Source of the DNA: Polaribacter irgensii 23-P
Lineage (GTDB): Bacteria; Bacteroidota; Bacteroidia; Flavobacteriales; Flavobacteriaceae
NCBI RefSeq assembly: GCF_000153225.1
Contig: NZ_CH724148.1
Location: 438,640 to 502,639, forward strand
DNA length: 64,000 nucleotides
Direction of reading: 5' to 3'
The notes under the pieces were generated by a model. It was not told the DNA's origin and did no database searches. It saw only the letters and a list, made by a program, of their open reading frames with translations. Both the position numbers and the translations under genes were made by a program. Shown in pieces: positions 27,957-38,062 of this stretch; positions within the stretch are counted from its first letter, which is position 1, and every line of letters begins with the position of its first letter.

Positions 27957-28793
27957 CTATTTCTCTATAAATAAGCGTTGCCCAATTTCAATTGTATTAT
28001 CCGACAAGTTATTAGTAGCCTTTAAGGCTGCAACAGAAATCTTAAATTTTTTAGAAATAGCATACAAGGTATCCCCTTTTCTTATTTCATAAAAGTGTCC
28101 CTTTTTTTTTCTTTCTTCGAGAACTTTTTCATTTAATTCTTCCATTTTTTTAGCAAACTTGGACTCCTTTACCTCATCAAATTTGTGCAGCTCATATTCA
28201 TCAATAAACTTCAAAAGCTTTGAGGGATATTTTTGATCTGTTGCATATCCTGCTTTACGAAGGCCATAAGCCCACTTTTTATAATCTTTAGCATCGTATT
28301 CAAACAAGAAGGCATACCGACTTCTTTGTGTTAAAAACAAAGAATGATCCTTATAAGAAGTTTCTACATAGACATACTTCCTAAAACACTCTCCTTTCTC
28401 ATCATCATCGTGGTACACGCGCTCTCCAGTCCAGGTGGCGTGACATTTGATACCAAAATGATTGTTAGATTTTAATGCCAGCTCACTAGATCCATTTCCA
28501 GATTCTAAAATACCTTGTGCTAAAGTAATACTAGCTGGAATTTTATGCCTGTGCATTTCTCTTACTGCGATTCCTGCATACTTCTGAATATATGAAAGCG
28601 TTTTTATATTTAACTCTGGGTTTTTCCGCATCAATCTCTCTGTGATCGATACCTCATTTACAGAGGGCAATGCTACTGGAGTAGACTCTGTAACTACAGT
28701 TCCCTTGCTTTTTTTACTACTAATATTCCGTCTAGAACCACAACCAAATACAAGCAATAAAAGAAGACAACTATATATAATTTTTAACTTCAT
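27957..28793 (-). CDS. LysM-containing glucosaminidase lipoprotein
   Basis: A 278-residue lipoprotein (MKLKIIYSCLLLLLVFGCGS, lipobox cysteine near residue 18). Residues 60-205 are a glucosaminidase (GH73-like) domain with the family motif ITLAQGILESGNGSSELA containing the catalytic glutamate, and SNNHFGIKCHATWTG. Residues 230-277 are one LysM peptidoglycan-binding domain (HFYEIRKGDTLYAISKKFK). It should cut the glycan strands of peptidoglycan at the cell envelope. Its ATG shares one base with the stop codon of the preceding PLP gene, so the two are translationally coupled. Confidence 0.93.
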   Translation of the reverse strand: MKLKIIYSCLLLLLVFGCGSRRNISSKKSKGTVVTESTPVALPSVNEVSITERLMRKNPELNIKTLSYIQKYAGIAVREMHRHKIPASITLAQGILESGNGSSELALKSNNHFGIKCHATWTGERVYHDDDEKGECFRKYVYVETSYKDHSLFLTQRSRYAFLFEYDAKDYKKWAYGLRKAGYATDQKYPSKLLKFIDEYELHKFDEVKESKFAKKMEELNEKVLEERKKKGHFYEIRKGDTLYAISKKFKISVAALKATNNLSDNTIEIGQRLFIEK

Positions 28794-29719
28794 TAAAGGG
28801 CTATGATTTGTTCGTTTTTATCCATTAATTTTTGGTTAAACCCTTCAATACCTTGGATTCCTCCCGTATGAATTGCTAAAATATGACTCCCTTCCTCAAA
28901 ACCGTCATTTTTAATTAAGTCTAAAATTCCAAATAGCATTTTACCAGTATAAACAGGGTCTAATAGAATTCCTGTGGTCTCCTTAAAGCTATTGATAAAG
29001 TCAATTAATTCTGCAGTGTGCTTTGCGTACCCTCCAAAATGATACGCAGTTTGCAAACTCCAGTTGTCTTTTCTAATTGTATATTTTTTAATCTCTTCAG
29101 ATAAAAAATTTCCTTTCAAAGCAGGGAAGCCTATTACTTTTTGGTGCTTCTGTAATGACTTTATCAAACCAGAAATAGTACCTCCTGTTCCCACGGCGCT
29201 GCAAATATAATTAAATTCCGAATCTTCTTTTGTTAAAATTTCTTCACAACCTGCTACTGCTAAACCGTTTGTTCCTCCCTCGGGAATTAAATAAAAATCC
29301 CCCCATTTATTTTTCATCTTTTCAATAAATCCAAATGAGGCTTTCTGCCGATATTGCTCTCGTGTCACAAACTGCAACTTCATTCCGTTTTCGTGTGCCT
29401 TCCTTAAAGTTGCATTCCCTTCTAAAGTTTTTACAAGGTTTTTACCCAACTCATCTCCCCTAATAACTCCAAAGGTCTTAAAACCTGCCAACTTTCCCGC
29501 AACTGCCGTTGCTAAAATATGATTGGAAAATGCCCCTCCAAAGGTAAGTAATGATTTCTTTTTTAGTTTTTTTGCTTCTTGTAGATTGTACTTTAATTTT
29601 CGAAACTTGTTTCCCGAAACGTAAGGGTGAATTAAATCTTCTCTTTTTATAAAAAGCGTCACTTTTTTTTCTTCTAAAATTGGAAGAATAACTTGTTGAT
29701 TTTTAGTTTCTTTAATCAA
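28793..29719 (-). CDS. ACC deaminase / D-cysteine desulfhydrase family PLP enzyme
   Basis: The 308-residue fold-type II PLP enzyme has the PLP lysine in HPYVSGNKFRKLKYNL (near residue 37), GGAFSNHILATAVAG near residue 61 and AVGTGGTISGL near residue 145. This is the family of 1-aminocyclopropane-1-carboxylate deaminase and D-cysteine desulfhydrase. The exact substrate cannot be read from sequence, and many bacterial members act on D-cysteine rather than ACC. Overlapping TAATG coupling to the glucosaminidase gene makes a two-gene unit with no obvious functional link. Confidence 0.88.
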   Translation of the reverse strand: MIKETKNQQVILPILEEKKVTLFIKREDLIHPYVSGNKFRKLKYNLQEAKKLKKKSLLTFGGAFSNHILATAVAGKLAGFKTFGVIRGDELGKNLVKTLEGNATLRKAHENGMKLQFVTREQYRQKASFGFIEKMKNKWGDFYLIPEGGTNGLAVAGCEEILTKEDSEFNYICSAVGTGGTISGLIKSLQKHQKVIGFPALKGNFLSEEIKKYTIRKDNWSLQTAYHFGGYAKHTAELIDFINSFKETTGILLDPVYTGKMLFGILDLIKNDGFEEGSHILAIHTGGIQGIEGFNQKLMDKNEQIIAL

Positions 29720-29822
29720 ATTACTATTGCTTGTTTGTAATTACTGTTATGACCACAAAGTAGTTGGTACTTTGCTTTAAAATTTTGTTCCCAGAATATT
29801 TAGGACGAAGAATACATGAGAA

Positions 29823-31742
29823 TTATGAAAAACTAGAAACCTGTGCCTCAACTTTTTCCCAATCTCCCATTAGTGTGTCTACTTTTGCTTTTTTAGCTTT
29901 GTATTTTTCAAAGAAGTTGGGTTGGGTAGCTACTGCATCGTAATTGTTTGCTAATTCCAAATCGATTTTTACAATTTCTTTTTCAAAAGCAGCAATTTCA
30001 GCCTCTATATTTGAAAGCTTATTCTTTAGCTTTTTAAGCTGTTTTTCTTGATCTCTTGACAATTGCCCCTCATCTTTTTTAGACGTGTCTTTGGCTACTT
30101 TCACGACGGTTCTTTTTTCTGCTTCTCTCAGATTTTCAATCTTGTGTTGCTCTAGAAAATAATCAATATCTCCTAAATACTCTTTGATCTCCTTATCCTT
30201 AAAACCATAAACAGTTGAAGTAAGTCCTTGTAAGAAATCTCTGTCATGTGAAACTAAAATTAAGGTTCCATTAAAATTATGCAATGCTTCTTTTAGCACA
30301 TTTTTAGAAGCGATATCTAAGTGATTTGTGGGCTCATCCATTATCAGCACATTAAAAGGCGACAATAATAATTTACACAATGCCAGTCTATTTCTTTCGC
30401 CTCCAGAAAGCACTTTTGCCTTTTTATCTGCAGCATCTCCACCGAATAAAAATGACCCTAACATGTCTCTAACACGTGACCGATTAGAATCAGATGCGGC
30501 GTCTTCCATGATCTGCAAAACTGTTTTCTCTGGTGGCAAATGTTCTGATTGGTTTTGTGCAAAATAACCAACTTCTACATTATGTCCAAGTTTTAGAAGT
30601 CCCTCAAAAGGAATTTCTCCAACCATCATTTTGGCTAAAGTCGATTTTCCTTGACCATTTTGCCCTACAAAAGCAATTTTACTATTTCTTTCAATTAACA
30701 AATCAACACCTTCTAAAACATGCTTATCTCCATATCTTTTAGAAAGATTTTCTGCTTCTACAATAATTTTACCTGGCTCTTTCGAAATATTAAAACGAAC
30801 GTTCATCGATTGATTGTCGTCTTGATCTACCTCAATCAATTCTACTTTATCGAGCTGCTTCATCAGCGATTGCGCCATGGATGCCTTGCTTGCCTTTGCC
30901 TTAAATTTATTGATTAAATGTTGTTTCTGTTTTATTTCTTTCTCTTGATTTTTTTGCGCCTGAAGTTGTTTTTCTTTGATCTCACCTCTTAACAACAAAA
31001 ACTCTGAATACGGTTTCTTGTAATCATAAATCTGACCTAAAGAAATTTCGATTGTTCTGTTTGTTACATTGTCTAAGAACATTTTATCATGCGAAACAAG
31101 CACAATTGCCCCAGAATACCCTTTTAAGAAATTTTCTAACCAAATAATAGACTCAATATCCAAGTGATTCGTTGGCTCGTCTAAGAGTAGGATATCGTTG
31201 TTTTGTAATAATAACTTAGCAAGTTCAATTCGCATTCTCCAACCTCCAGAGAAGGTATCTGTTCGTTTGTCAAAATCTTCTCTTTGAAAACCTAATCCTT
31301 GTAAAATCTTCTCGGTGTCTCCTTGATAATTATACCCACCCAAAAGCTCATAACGCTCTGTTTTCTCTGTTAAATCGATAATTAATTGACTGTACGCTTC
31401 ACTTTCATAATCTGTTCTAATTGCTAACTGCTCATTAATTTCATCTAACTGCAATTCTATCAATTTGATTTCTTCAAAAGCTTGATATGCTTCTTCTAAG
31501 ATCGTTCTTCCCTCGACAAAATCAATGTCCTGTCTTAAAAAGCCCATTTGTACATCTTTATCAAAAGCCATCGTACCCGAGCTGCTTTCAATATCCTTAG
31601 AAAGCACTTTTAATAAAGTTGATTTTCCTGCACCATTTTTCCCAATCAGTCCAATTCTATCTCCTTTATTTAACTTAAAAGTGATGCCCGAAAACAATTC
31701 AGTCCCCATAAAAGAAACTGTTAAATTATGTACGTTTAACAT
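29823..31742 (-). CDS. ABC-F family ATPase
   Basis: A 639-residue protein with two ABC cassettes and no membrane helices, as in ribosome-associated ABC-F factors. Cassette 1 has Walker A GKNGAGKST near residue 37 and signature FSGGWRMR near residue 165; cassette 2 has GQNGQGKST near residue 364 and LSGGERNRL near residue 447; both have LLLDEPTNHLD or LIMDEPTNHLD. A linker rich in lysine and glutamine joins them and a C-terminal coiled coil (residues 560-635, KKLKNKLSNIEAEIAAFEKE) follows, resembling the Uup/YheS branch. These proteins act on stalled ribosomes. A -7 box TAGCTTTG at 31768-31775 lies 26 bases upstream of the ATG. Confidence 0.93.
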   Translation of the reverse strand: MLNVHNLTVSFMGTELFSGITFKLNKGDRIGLIGKNGAGKSTLLKVLSKDIESSSGTMAFDKDVQMGFLRQDIDFVEGRTILEEAYQAFEEIKLIELQLDEINEQLAIRTDYESEAYSQLIIDLTEKTERYELLGGYNYQGDTEKILQGLGFQREDFDKRTDTFSGGWRMRIELAKLLLQNNDILLLDEPTNHLDIESIIWLENFLKGYSGAIVLVSHDKMFLDNVTNRTIEISLGQIYDYKKPYSEFLLLRGEIKEKQLQAQKNQEKEIKQKQHLINKFKAKASKASMAQSLMKQLDKVELIEVDQDDNQSMNVRFNISKEPGKIIVEAENLSKRYGDKHVLEGVDLLIERNSKIAFVGQNGQGKSTLAKMMVGEIPFEGLLKLGHNVEVGYFAQNQSEHLPPEKTVLQIMEDAASDSNRSRVRDMLGSFLFGGDAADKKAKVLSGGERNRLALCKLLLSPFNVLIMDEPTNHLDIASKNVLKEALHNFNGTLILVSHDRDFLQGLTSTVYGFKDKEIKEYLGDIDYFLEQHKIENLREAEKRTVVKVAKDTSKKDEGQLSRDQEKQLKKLKNKLSNIEAEIAAFEKEIVKIDLELANNYDAVATQPNFFEKYKAKKAKVDTLMGDWEKVEAQVSSFS

Positions 31743-31792
31743 GTAATTATTGTAAATTTATAAGGCGCAAAGCTACTTAAAAAATTAGAGTT

Positions 31793-32167
31793 ATGATGTT
31801 TAAAAAAGGTACAAAAATGTACAGTATTGCAAACAGCAAATGCCCAAGGTGCCAAGAGGGTGCTTTTTTCAAACATTCATTTACTTTTCATCCTGCCAAA
31901 ATTACTCAGCTTCATGAGAATTGTTCAAAGTGTAATTTGCGGTATATGATGGAACCTTCCTTCTTTTTTGGTGCTATGTATGTAAATTATGGAATTACAG
32001 TAGCACTTTCTATCGCTACCTTTACCATTGCTACGCTTCTTTTTAATCTCATTCTTTTAGAATCTTTCGCAGCTATTATTGGTGTATTACTGATTTTAGC
32101 ACCTCTAAATTTACGTTTATCTCGAATTATTTGGATCAATATGTTTGTAAGTTACAAAGAAAAATAA
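31793..32167 (+). CDS. DUF983 membrane protein
   Basis: The 124-residue protein has two CxxC motifs at its N-terminal end (CPRCQEG near residue 18 and CSKC near residue 43), probably a zinc ribbon. Two hydrophobic segments follow (about residues 62-82 and 85-105). This is the DUF983 layout, of unknown function. It is divergent from the ABC-F gene, sharing a 50-base intergenic promoter region. Either of two adjacent ATG codons could be the start. Confidence 0.85.
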   Translation: MMFKKGTKMYSIANSKCPRCQEGAFFKHSFTFHPAKITQLHENCSKCNLRYMMEPSFFFGAMYVNYGITVALSIATFTIATLLFNLILLESFAAIIGVLLILAPLNLRLSRIIWINMFVSYKEK

Positions 32168-32257
32168 ACATTCTTACTACCTTCCATGTGCCTTCTTATT
32201 CTTTTAGACCACCTGGAACCCTTTGTCACTACTTTTACAAATTGATTTATAGAACGT

Positions 32258-33298
32258 TTAATGAAACCTGTCAATATCTGCAGCTTCATCTAAAGGAATC
32301 CCTTTTTCTATACGCAGAAACAAAGCTTTGGCCATTGTGGGTGCTATGAGCACCCCACGCGTCCCCAAACCGTTCAGAATAGCAAATCTCGCGTATTCCT
32401 TGTGCAAACCAACAAAAGGTCGCCGATCGTTTGTTGTAGGTCGGATCCCTGCAAATTGCTCAATAACTTCATACGGAGTCGTAAGCACCTTTTTTAATTT
32501 GTCTTCTAATTCTAATTTTCCAGCTGCTGAAGGTGCTGCTGATTTATCTTCATGATTAAATGTTGCTCCTACCTTGTATTTGTCATCTCCTAAAGGAATT
32601 ACAAAAACAGCGGCTTTCAATAAAAAATCAATATTTAAGTTGGGTGCATGGATGGTCATCAACTCTCCTTTCGCTGCTGCTAGTGGTAGATAATTAAAAA
32701 ATGGGTTTTCTTTGATTCCAAAACCTTCACAAAATACAATGTGTTTGCATTCAATATCTTGATAACGAATATTTTCAGCGGCGGGCACTAGCTTTGCGTG
32801 CTCAAATTTCTCAAAACGAATCCAATTGTTTCGCTTTAAATAGTTTCGGTAGGCACTTACCAATTTTAAAGTATCAATTCTCCCTGTTTTATTTACCGTT
32901 CCAAATCCAAAATCTCCCAAAATTCCAGATTTTTTTTTAGTCTCGATATTTGGATTCAAAAATTGCTGTAACAATGGTTTGTCAGAAGCAGAAAACCAAT
33001 TATTCTGTTCTTCAATAGATTTAAAAACTCTTTTTATTAAGAATTTATCATCAAATTTCTGACCTAATTTTTTTTCTAATGCACCGTACAAAGACATCGC
33101 AACATTCAATTGTGATGCACCATTCCATACTGCTGTAAATTTTCTTAAAACAACAGGATTATATACCCCACAAGCTACCAAAGAAGATGTTTGAGAATGA
33201 TCTTCAAAAACTAAGAATGTTTTATTTGCATTTATTAATTCTTCAGCAAATGCAAGCCCTGCCAATCCTAAACCAACAATAATATAATCTACCTTCAT
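32258..33298 (-). CDS. FAD-dependent oxidoreductase of the DAO family
   Basis: The 346-residue flavoprotein starts with a Rossmann dinucleotide motif DYIIVGLGLAGLAFAEEL at residues 3-20 and ends with GLGTRGVLIAPTMAKAL near residue 315, both typical of the D-amino acid oxidase/glycine oxidase/MnmC family; FAGIRPTTNDRRPFVG near residue 278 is the usual family block. The substrate is not known. It is convergent with the DUF983 gene and separated from gldN by 175 bases including the gld terminator. Confidence 0.88.
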   Translation of the reverse strand: MKVDYIIVGLGLAGLAFAEELINANKTFLVFEDHSQTSSLVACGVYNPVVLRKFTAVWNGASQLNVAMSLYGALEKKLGQKFDDKFLIKRVFKSIEEQNNWFSASDKPLLQQFLNPNIETKKKSGILGDFGFGTVNKTGRIDTLKLVSAYRNYLKRNNWIRFEKFEHAKLVPAAENIRYQDIECKHIVFCEGFGIKENPFFNYLPLAAAKGELMTIHAPNLNIDFLLKAAVFVIPLGDDKYKVGATFNHEDKSAAPSAAGKLELEDKLKKVLTTPYEVIEQFAGIRPTTNDRRPFVGLHKEYARFAILNGLGTRGVLIAPTMAKALFLRIEKGIPLDEAADIDRFH

Positions 33299-33423
33299 AA
33301 AACTACTGCGTTTGCAATGCGTGAACTCTCTATTTTTAAAAATTATTGAAACTTTTTTTAAAGACTACAAATATGCATTTCTTTTTTTGTCTAACACACC
33401 GACAACTTTAAAAATTACGGGAC

Positions 33424-33453
33424 AAAAAAAACGCTTGCTTTCGCAAACGTTTT
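33424..33453 (-). terminator. Intrinsic terminator of the gldKLMN operon
   Basis: On the minus strand an eleven-pair stem (AAAACGTTTGC with one G-T pair) closes a GAAA tetraloop and is followed by a run of eight T. It starts 21 bases after the gldN stop codon. Confidence 0.9.
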
Positions 33454-33473
33454 ATATCCTTTTTATGTCTATC

Positions 33474-34328
33474 CTAATAATTCCACATATCCATTTCTCG
33501 GTTCCTTATATCCTCTTTAATTTTGGAAGCCTCCAATAATTGAAATAAAGAATTGCCACGCACATAATCTTCAATTGCTCTGTTATCATAAATATTTTCC
33601 TCTCGTACAATTACAGAACTAAACCTTCTCGCATTTAAAAGATGATCGAAAGAAATCGGCTGTGCAGCGTTTTTTACATTAAAAACCTTTGCATCATGGA
33701 GCACTTCTCTTGCTGCTGGAAAAAAGATCCAGAACAATTCGTACAATTTTGAATCCTCAATATTTTCAACACCCAACGTTTGAACATCTTTGCCCATAGG
33801 AGCCAATGCCAACAATCTATATTTCAATTCTCCGTGACGTTTATCAAAATACCATATCCCTTTGATCATATACCCCTGTACATCCTGTGTTTTAATTCTA
33901 AAAGTGTCTGTATAACCATTTTCCTCTCGGACATTAATCAAACGTTGCTGTATTTCCTCTTTTGTTATTTTCGAAGTAAAAAAAGAGTCTGAATATGCGT
34001 TTTCAATTTTTCCTTGTTGGATTCCTTTAAGAAGCGTATCAAATAAGGATCTTCTATACGTTGAGATGTTTACGGTATCTACGGGAAAATAATATGGTAA
34101 ATTTATCTTCTGATTTAAATCAATAAACTCCCAAACTACTTTTGACCACAAGACATCTCTGTCATCTAAATAACCGAAAGGAATAGGACGATCATTGTTT
34201 GCAGCTAATTGCCGTTTACTTTTCACTCCTATTTCTTCTACCGATTTTGCGTTTAATATATTCGATTGACCTAGCACTAGATTCGCACTAAGAACAGCTA
34301 AAAATAATAATACAGAATTTCTAATCAT
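33474..34328 (-). CDS. gldN: Gliding motility protein GldN
   Basis: GldN is a periplasmic component of the type IX secretion system core that associates with the GldK ring under the outer membrane. The 284-residue protein has a signal peptide MIRNSVLLFLAVLSANLVLG ending before QSN. Family features include YLDDRDVLWSKVVWEFIDLNQ and the block GIWYFDKRHGELKYRLLALAP. It is the last gene of gldK-gldL-gldM-gldN, 15 bases after gldM, and is followed by the operon terminator. Confidence 0.95.
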   Translation of the reverse strand: MIRNSVLLFLAVLSANLVLGQSNILNAKSVEEIGVKSKRQLAANNDRPIPFGYLDDRDVLWSKVVWEFIDLNQKINLPYYFPVDTVNISTYRRSLFDTLLKGIQQGKIENAYSDSFFTSKITKEEIQQRLINVREENGYTDTFRIKTQDVQGYMIKGIWYFDKRHGELKYRLLALAPMGKDVQTLGVENIEDSKLYELFWIFFPAAREVLHDAKVFNVKNAAQPISFDHLLNARRFSSVIVREENIYDNRAIEDYVRGNSLFQLLEASKIKEDIRNREMDMWNY

Positions 34329-34343
34329 AACTATGGATATTCT

Positions 34344-35873
34344 CTAGTTTGTTAATTCTATGTTTACAGGCAGTACTTTTTTAAGCTCATATGCACTATT
34401 TTTTATAATAGCTTTGATATCAAAAATATTAATCATATCGCCTCTTTTTGCCTTTGAAAGCGCATTTTTTGCTGCGGCACTCATTTGTGTCCCGTTTACA
34501 ATAATGGCCAATTGATCAGGTACTTTTAGTTTAAAACTTATTACCTCTAAATCCAAATCAAATAAAAAGTCTGGCAAACCTGCGCTAACTGGCGTATTTA
34601 CTAGCCCCGATTTTGGCATTCTTACGGTACCGTATTGCTCTCTCACGGTTCCCATTGCAGCGGGAATATCTTTTATTCTAAAAACAGTGCTTGTATTTAC
34701 AGTACTGCCGTCTGCGAGCTTCGCACTTACCTTAATGTCTACTTTGTTGCCCGATTGTGGTCTCATTATGTATGCACCTGAACCTACTTTTTGTAAACCG
34801 GGAGCACTAACGATTACATCTTTATCTGGCACTCCTGGTAAGGAAATGGATATAGGGTTTGGCAAACCTCTGTATACTACATTCATTTTGTCAGCAGAAA
34901 CCACCGGTGAATTTGGTTTTGATATCACCGAGTAAGAACTCTTAAACGGAACGGGTACTTCCTCTCCGTTTTCCATGAAATAAATAGTTCCATCAATATT
35001 TTTCTCGCCAACATTTTCTGCTCTCAAGTCTAAAACAACATTTCCATCTTTAAAATTATCATATTTTTTTCCATTTAAAACAACTCTACTTGGTAGCAAG
35101 CTAGGATCATATCTTCCTAAAACTACAGTTCCTGTGACATTATCTCCAGGATAAAATGCGTTTTTATCTAATTTCACAAGTCCACTATAATTTGACATGG
35201 ATACGTCGCTTTCCAACTGGCCTCCTAATAGGTTCGAAATAATATCTGCTTCTGTATTCTTAATATCTGCTTGCAACTGCGTCAAATTTGTTAAAGAAGC
35301 GACTAGCGGAAACCCTTTATATCTATATTCCAACCATTTGATTGTTTTTCCATCACTATTTATCTCATCCGTTGTGGAAAACCTTTTTGTTAGTATTGAG
35401 GCAAAGGAAGTATTCTTCCCCAAAACATCCATTAAAGAGTTTCTATGCCCATTAATTCTAGCTAAAAACGCTTCACCTTCCGCAGTAAACACATCTCCTT
35501 TAAAGAAGCGTTCATCTAAAAAATCAGTTTTATCCATAGCCTCATATGCTTGCTTATCCTCAAGATCTGCAGTCATATCCGTTTTTAATGCTTCTAAATA
35601 ATTGTAAAAATCTTTTGAAGCTATTTTTACTCTAAGAGCCTGCTTGTTTAAATTCGTAAATTTTGCTGCTTGATCACTCGCTTTTGTAGCTAGATTAGCG
35701 TAGGCTTGATTATTTTTTTCTGAAATTAAAATATTATTATCTGTTAACTTTTCATTCACAAAACCAAAAGCTGACAAGACCTCTTTACTCATATTCATCG
35801 ACAACATTGCGATAAAAACAAGGTACATTAAGTTGATCATTTTTTGTCTTCCGGACATTTTTCCTCCCGCCAT
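34344..35873 (-). CDS. gldM: Gliding motility protein GldM
   Basis: GldM forms, with GldL, the proton-driven motor of type IX secretion. The 509-residue protein begins with a cytoplasmic stretch MAGGKMSGRQKMINLMYLVF and one membrane helix (about residues 12-35), then a long periplasmic shaft of immunoglobulin-like domains, as in the known GldM structure. The start is well defined by this conserved beginning. It lies 46 bases after gldL. Confidence 0.97.
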   Translation of the reverse strand: MAGGKMSGRQKMINLMYLVFIAMLSMNMSKEVLSAFGFVNEKLTDNNILISEKNNQAYANLATKASDQAAKFTNLNKQALRVKIASKDFYNYLEALKTDMTADLEDKQAYEAMDKTDFLDERFFKGDVFTAEGEAFLARINGHRNSLMDVLGKNTSFASILTKRFSTTDEINSDGKTIKWLEYRYKGFPLVASLTNLTQLQADIKNTEADIISNLLGGQLESDVSMSNYSGLVKLDKNAFYPGDNVTGTVVLGRYDPSLLPSRVVLNGKKYDNFKDGNVVLDLRAENVGEKNIDGTIYFMENGEEVPVPFKSSYSVISKPNSPVVSADKMNVVYRGLPNPISISLPGVPDKDVIVSAPGLQKVGSGAYIMRPQSGNKVDIKVSAKLADGSTVNTSTVFRIKDIPAAMGTVREQYGTVRMPKSGLVNTPVSAGLPDFLFDLDLEVISFKLKVPDQLAIIVNGTQMSAAAKNALSKAKRGDMINIFDIKAIIKNSAYELKKVLPVNIELTN

Positions 35874-35919
35874 TCTAATTAGTTTTTTTAATTATTATAA
35901 AATTTGTTCTAACTAATTA

Positions 35920-36561
35920 TTACTTGGTTGTCATTGCAGATAGCATCCCTCCATAGACTCCGTTTAAAGAAGATAAGTTATTTGCCAATGATTCCATTTG
36001 TTGTTTCAATTTCTCTGTATTTTCTATGACCGCTGAATTTAGCTCTGCCTGGTTCGTTGAATTTTCTAATTGCACCTTATACAAACCATTCAAAGACTCC
36101 ATCTGTAAAGAAGCCAAAGACATTTGCTCATTGTATTTATTTGTAGCAGAAATTGTTTCTGATGCTGCAGACAATCCTTCAGCAGCCCCCTGAAAATTCT
36201 TCATGCTTTTCCCTAAACTTTCCATTAGGCTGGAATCAATTTTTGCTTCTATTAGCAAAGAATCTAATTTTTGTGCTAACAAACCACTAGCACCTAACCT
36301 TTTCTCATCATCTTCAGATGACAAACCATCTGCCAGTTCAGGATAAACCTTTGACCAATCTAAATCCTCTTCTGGAGCATCAAAAGCAGATATTGCAAAT
36401 ACTGCGGCCTCAATAACCAAACCTACTGTTAACATCGCACCTCCTGATAAAAAACCGATAGAAAAGTGTTGAATTTTGAACAAAGCACCAACAATTACAA
36501 CTGCCGCTCCCATTCCATATATAAAATTCATTCTTTTTTTGTAAGCTCTTGACTGTGCCAT
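35920..36561 (-). CDS. gldL: Gliding motility protein GldL
   Basis: GldL is the inner-membrane stator ring of the type IX secretion motor. The 213-residue protein has two N-terminal membrane helices (about residues 14-30 and 38-58) with the conserved motor glutamate in TVGLVIEAAVFAI (near residue 49). A soluble helical domain rich in coiled coil follows (residues 95-205). It starts 28 bases after gldK, in operon order. Confidence 0.97.
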   Translation of the reverse strand: MAQSRAYKKRMNFIYGMGAAVVIVGALFKIQHFSIGFLSGGAMLTVGLVIEAAVFAISAFDAPEEDLDWSKVYPELADGLSSEDDEKRLGASGLLAQKLDSLLIEAKIDSSLMESLGKSMKNFQGAAEGLSAASETISATNKYNEQMSLASLQMESLNGLYKVQLENSTNQAELNSAVIENTEKLKQQMESLANNLSSLNGVYGGMLSAMTTK

Positions 36562-36589
36562 AATTTACTTCTTATTTTTTTGGTTGAAT

Positions 36590-37963
36590 TTATTTATTTG
36601 CTGTACCTATAAAATCTTGCACGGTCCTAAAACCAATATAACTTCTAGCGGTATCGGCATATTCATAGTCCCTTGAGCTTACCTCTAAGAAATAAGCCAC
36701 ATCTTTCCAGGAACCTCCACGTACAATTTTTCTTGTATTTTGGCTGTCTTCTACATTCGCATTCATTGTGGAAGCCATATAATAAGAAGACAAATTATAT
36801 GCGGTATTTGTCCATTCAGAAACATTTCCAGCCATATTAAACAAGCCATAATCATTGGCATTATAAGAATTCGCCTCCATAGTATAGAGTGCCCCATCTG
36901 CAGCATAATTGCCTCTTACCGGCTTAAAATTTGCTAAAAAACAACCGCGATCATTGGTTGTGCCTCCAGTACCCCAGGGATACGTTGCAAATTCCAAACC
37001 TCCTCTTGCAGCATACTCCCATTCGGCTTCTGTTGGCAACCTAAAGGTTGGAACTGTTGTTGGGTTTTTCTTTCCTTTTAAATAGTCATTTTTCTTTTTT
37101 GTTCTCCAATTACAGAATGCCCTTGCTTGTCCCCAAGTTACCCCAACAACTGGGTAGTCTCCATAAGATTGGTGATGAAAATAATCTTGGTGCATTGGAT
37201 CATTGTAGGAGTAATTGAAATCTTTTACCCAAGCAGTTGTATCTGGATACACTTGCACAACCTCCGTTTGTAAAAAGTCTTTTCGACTTCCTCCACTTCT
37301 TGCTGCTTTGTCTCCATCAAACCAAGAATACCGGTACTTTATTGCTTTTGTGTCAAATGAACGCAACCCGTTAACCGACTCTTTCTCCCCAAGATAAAGG
37401 GAATCCATGACTTCTACATAATTGGCATCTGGATATTCTGATGTTTTCCAAACTAGTTCGGTCTTCCAATTTAAAGGTCTTGCGGCCGCTGTTCCTTCGG
37501 ATAAACTCCAATAGTTTTCATACATGTACTTCTGATAAGGAGTTGCATTTTCTGACTCTACACTTGAAAAAGCGTAATCTTGTATCCCTCCTGTTGATCC
37601 TGCGCCTGGAACTGCATTACTTCCAACAATAGCGGCATAATCAGCCTGTTCTCCTAATTTTGTTCTTACAATTGAATCTCTAACCCATCGCACAAATTCT
37701 TTGTACTCATTGTTCGTAATCTCGGTTTCATCCATGTAATACGCCCGAACTGTAACTGTTTTTGTAGGTGCATTCATAGCGCCACTGATATCCTCATCTT
37801 GTTTCCCCATTGTAAAAGAACCTCCTGGCACTAATACCATTCCGTAAGGTTTCTCAGAAAACCATTCCTTTTTAGCCTTAACACCCACCAATTCGCCTCT
37901 GTCATTAGAGCCACAACTGTAAATTATTACTACTAAAAGAGCAAATACTAGTACTTTCCTCAT
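36590..37963 (-). CDS. gldK: Gliding motility lipoprotein GldK
   Basis: GldK is an outer-membrane-attached lipoprotein that forms the periplasmic ring of type IX secretion with GldN. From the ATG at 37963 it begins MRKVLVFALLVVIIYSCGS with a lipobox cysteine at residue 17. The rest is a formylglycine-generating-enzyme (SUMF1-like) fold: MVLVPGGSFTMG near residue 44, YMDETEITNNEYKEFVRWV, FRLPTEAEWEYAARGG and RGGSWKDVAYFLE. The catalytic cysteine pair of true FGEs is absent from that last block, so it is structural. A longer in-frame start at 37984 would only place extra residues before the signal. Confidence 0.97.
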   Translation of the reverse strand: MRKVLVFALLVVIIYSCGSNDRGELVGVKAKKEWFSEKPYGMVLVPGGSFTMGKQDEDISGAMNAPTKTVTVRAYYMDETEITNNEYKEFVRWVRDSIVRTKLGEQADYAAIVGSNAVPGAGSTGGIQDYAFSSVESENATPYQKYMYENYWSLSEGTAAARPLNWKTELVWKTSEYPDANYVEVMDSLYLGEKESVNGLRSFDTKAIKYRYSWFDGDKAARSGGSRKDFLQTEVVQVYPDTTAWVKDFNYSYNDPMHQDYFHHQSYGDYPVVGVTWGQARAFCNWRTKKKNDYLKGKKNPTTVPTFRLPTEAEWEYAARGGLEFATYPWGTGGTTNDRGCFLANFKPVRGNYAADGALYTMEANSYNANDYGLFNMAGNVSEWTNTAYNLSSYYMASTMNANVEDSQNTRKIVRGGSWKDVAYFLEVSSRDYEYADTARSYIGFRTVQDFIGTANK

Positions 37964-38062
37964 ATTATAATTATGTCTTAACAAAAATTTGGTAACGTAT
38001 TATTTTTATTCGCAGCAATGTGGAAAAAGCATTTAACACATTGCTTCGTTCTTCTCTAAGTG

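Noticed and set aside
38015..38044. Inverted repeat GCAATGTG/CACATTGC before gldK as a terminator of the ureohydrolase-like gene
   Set aside because: The stem is only eight pairs with a 14-base loop and no T run follows on the minus strand, so I do not call it a terminator.
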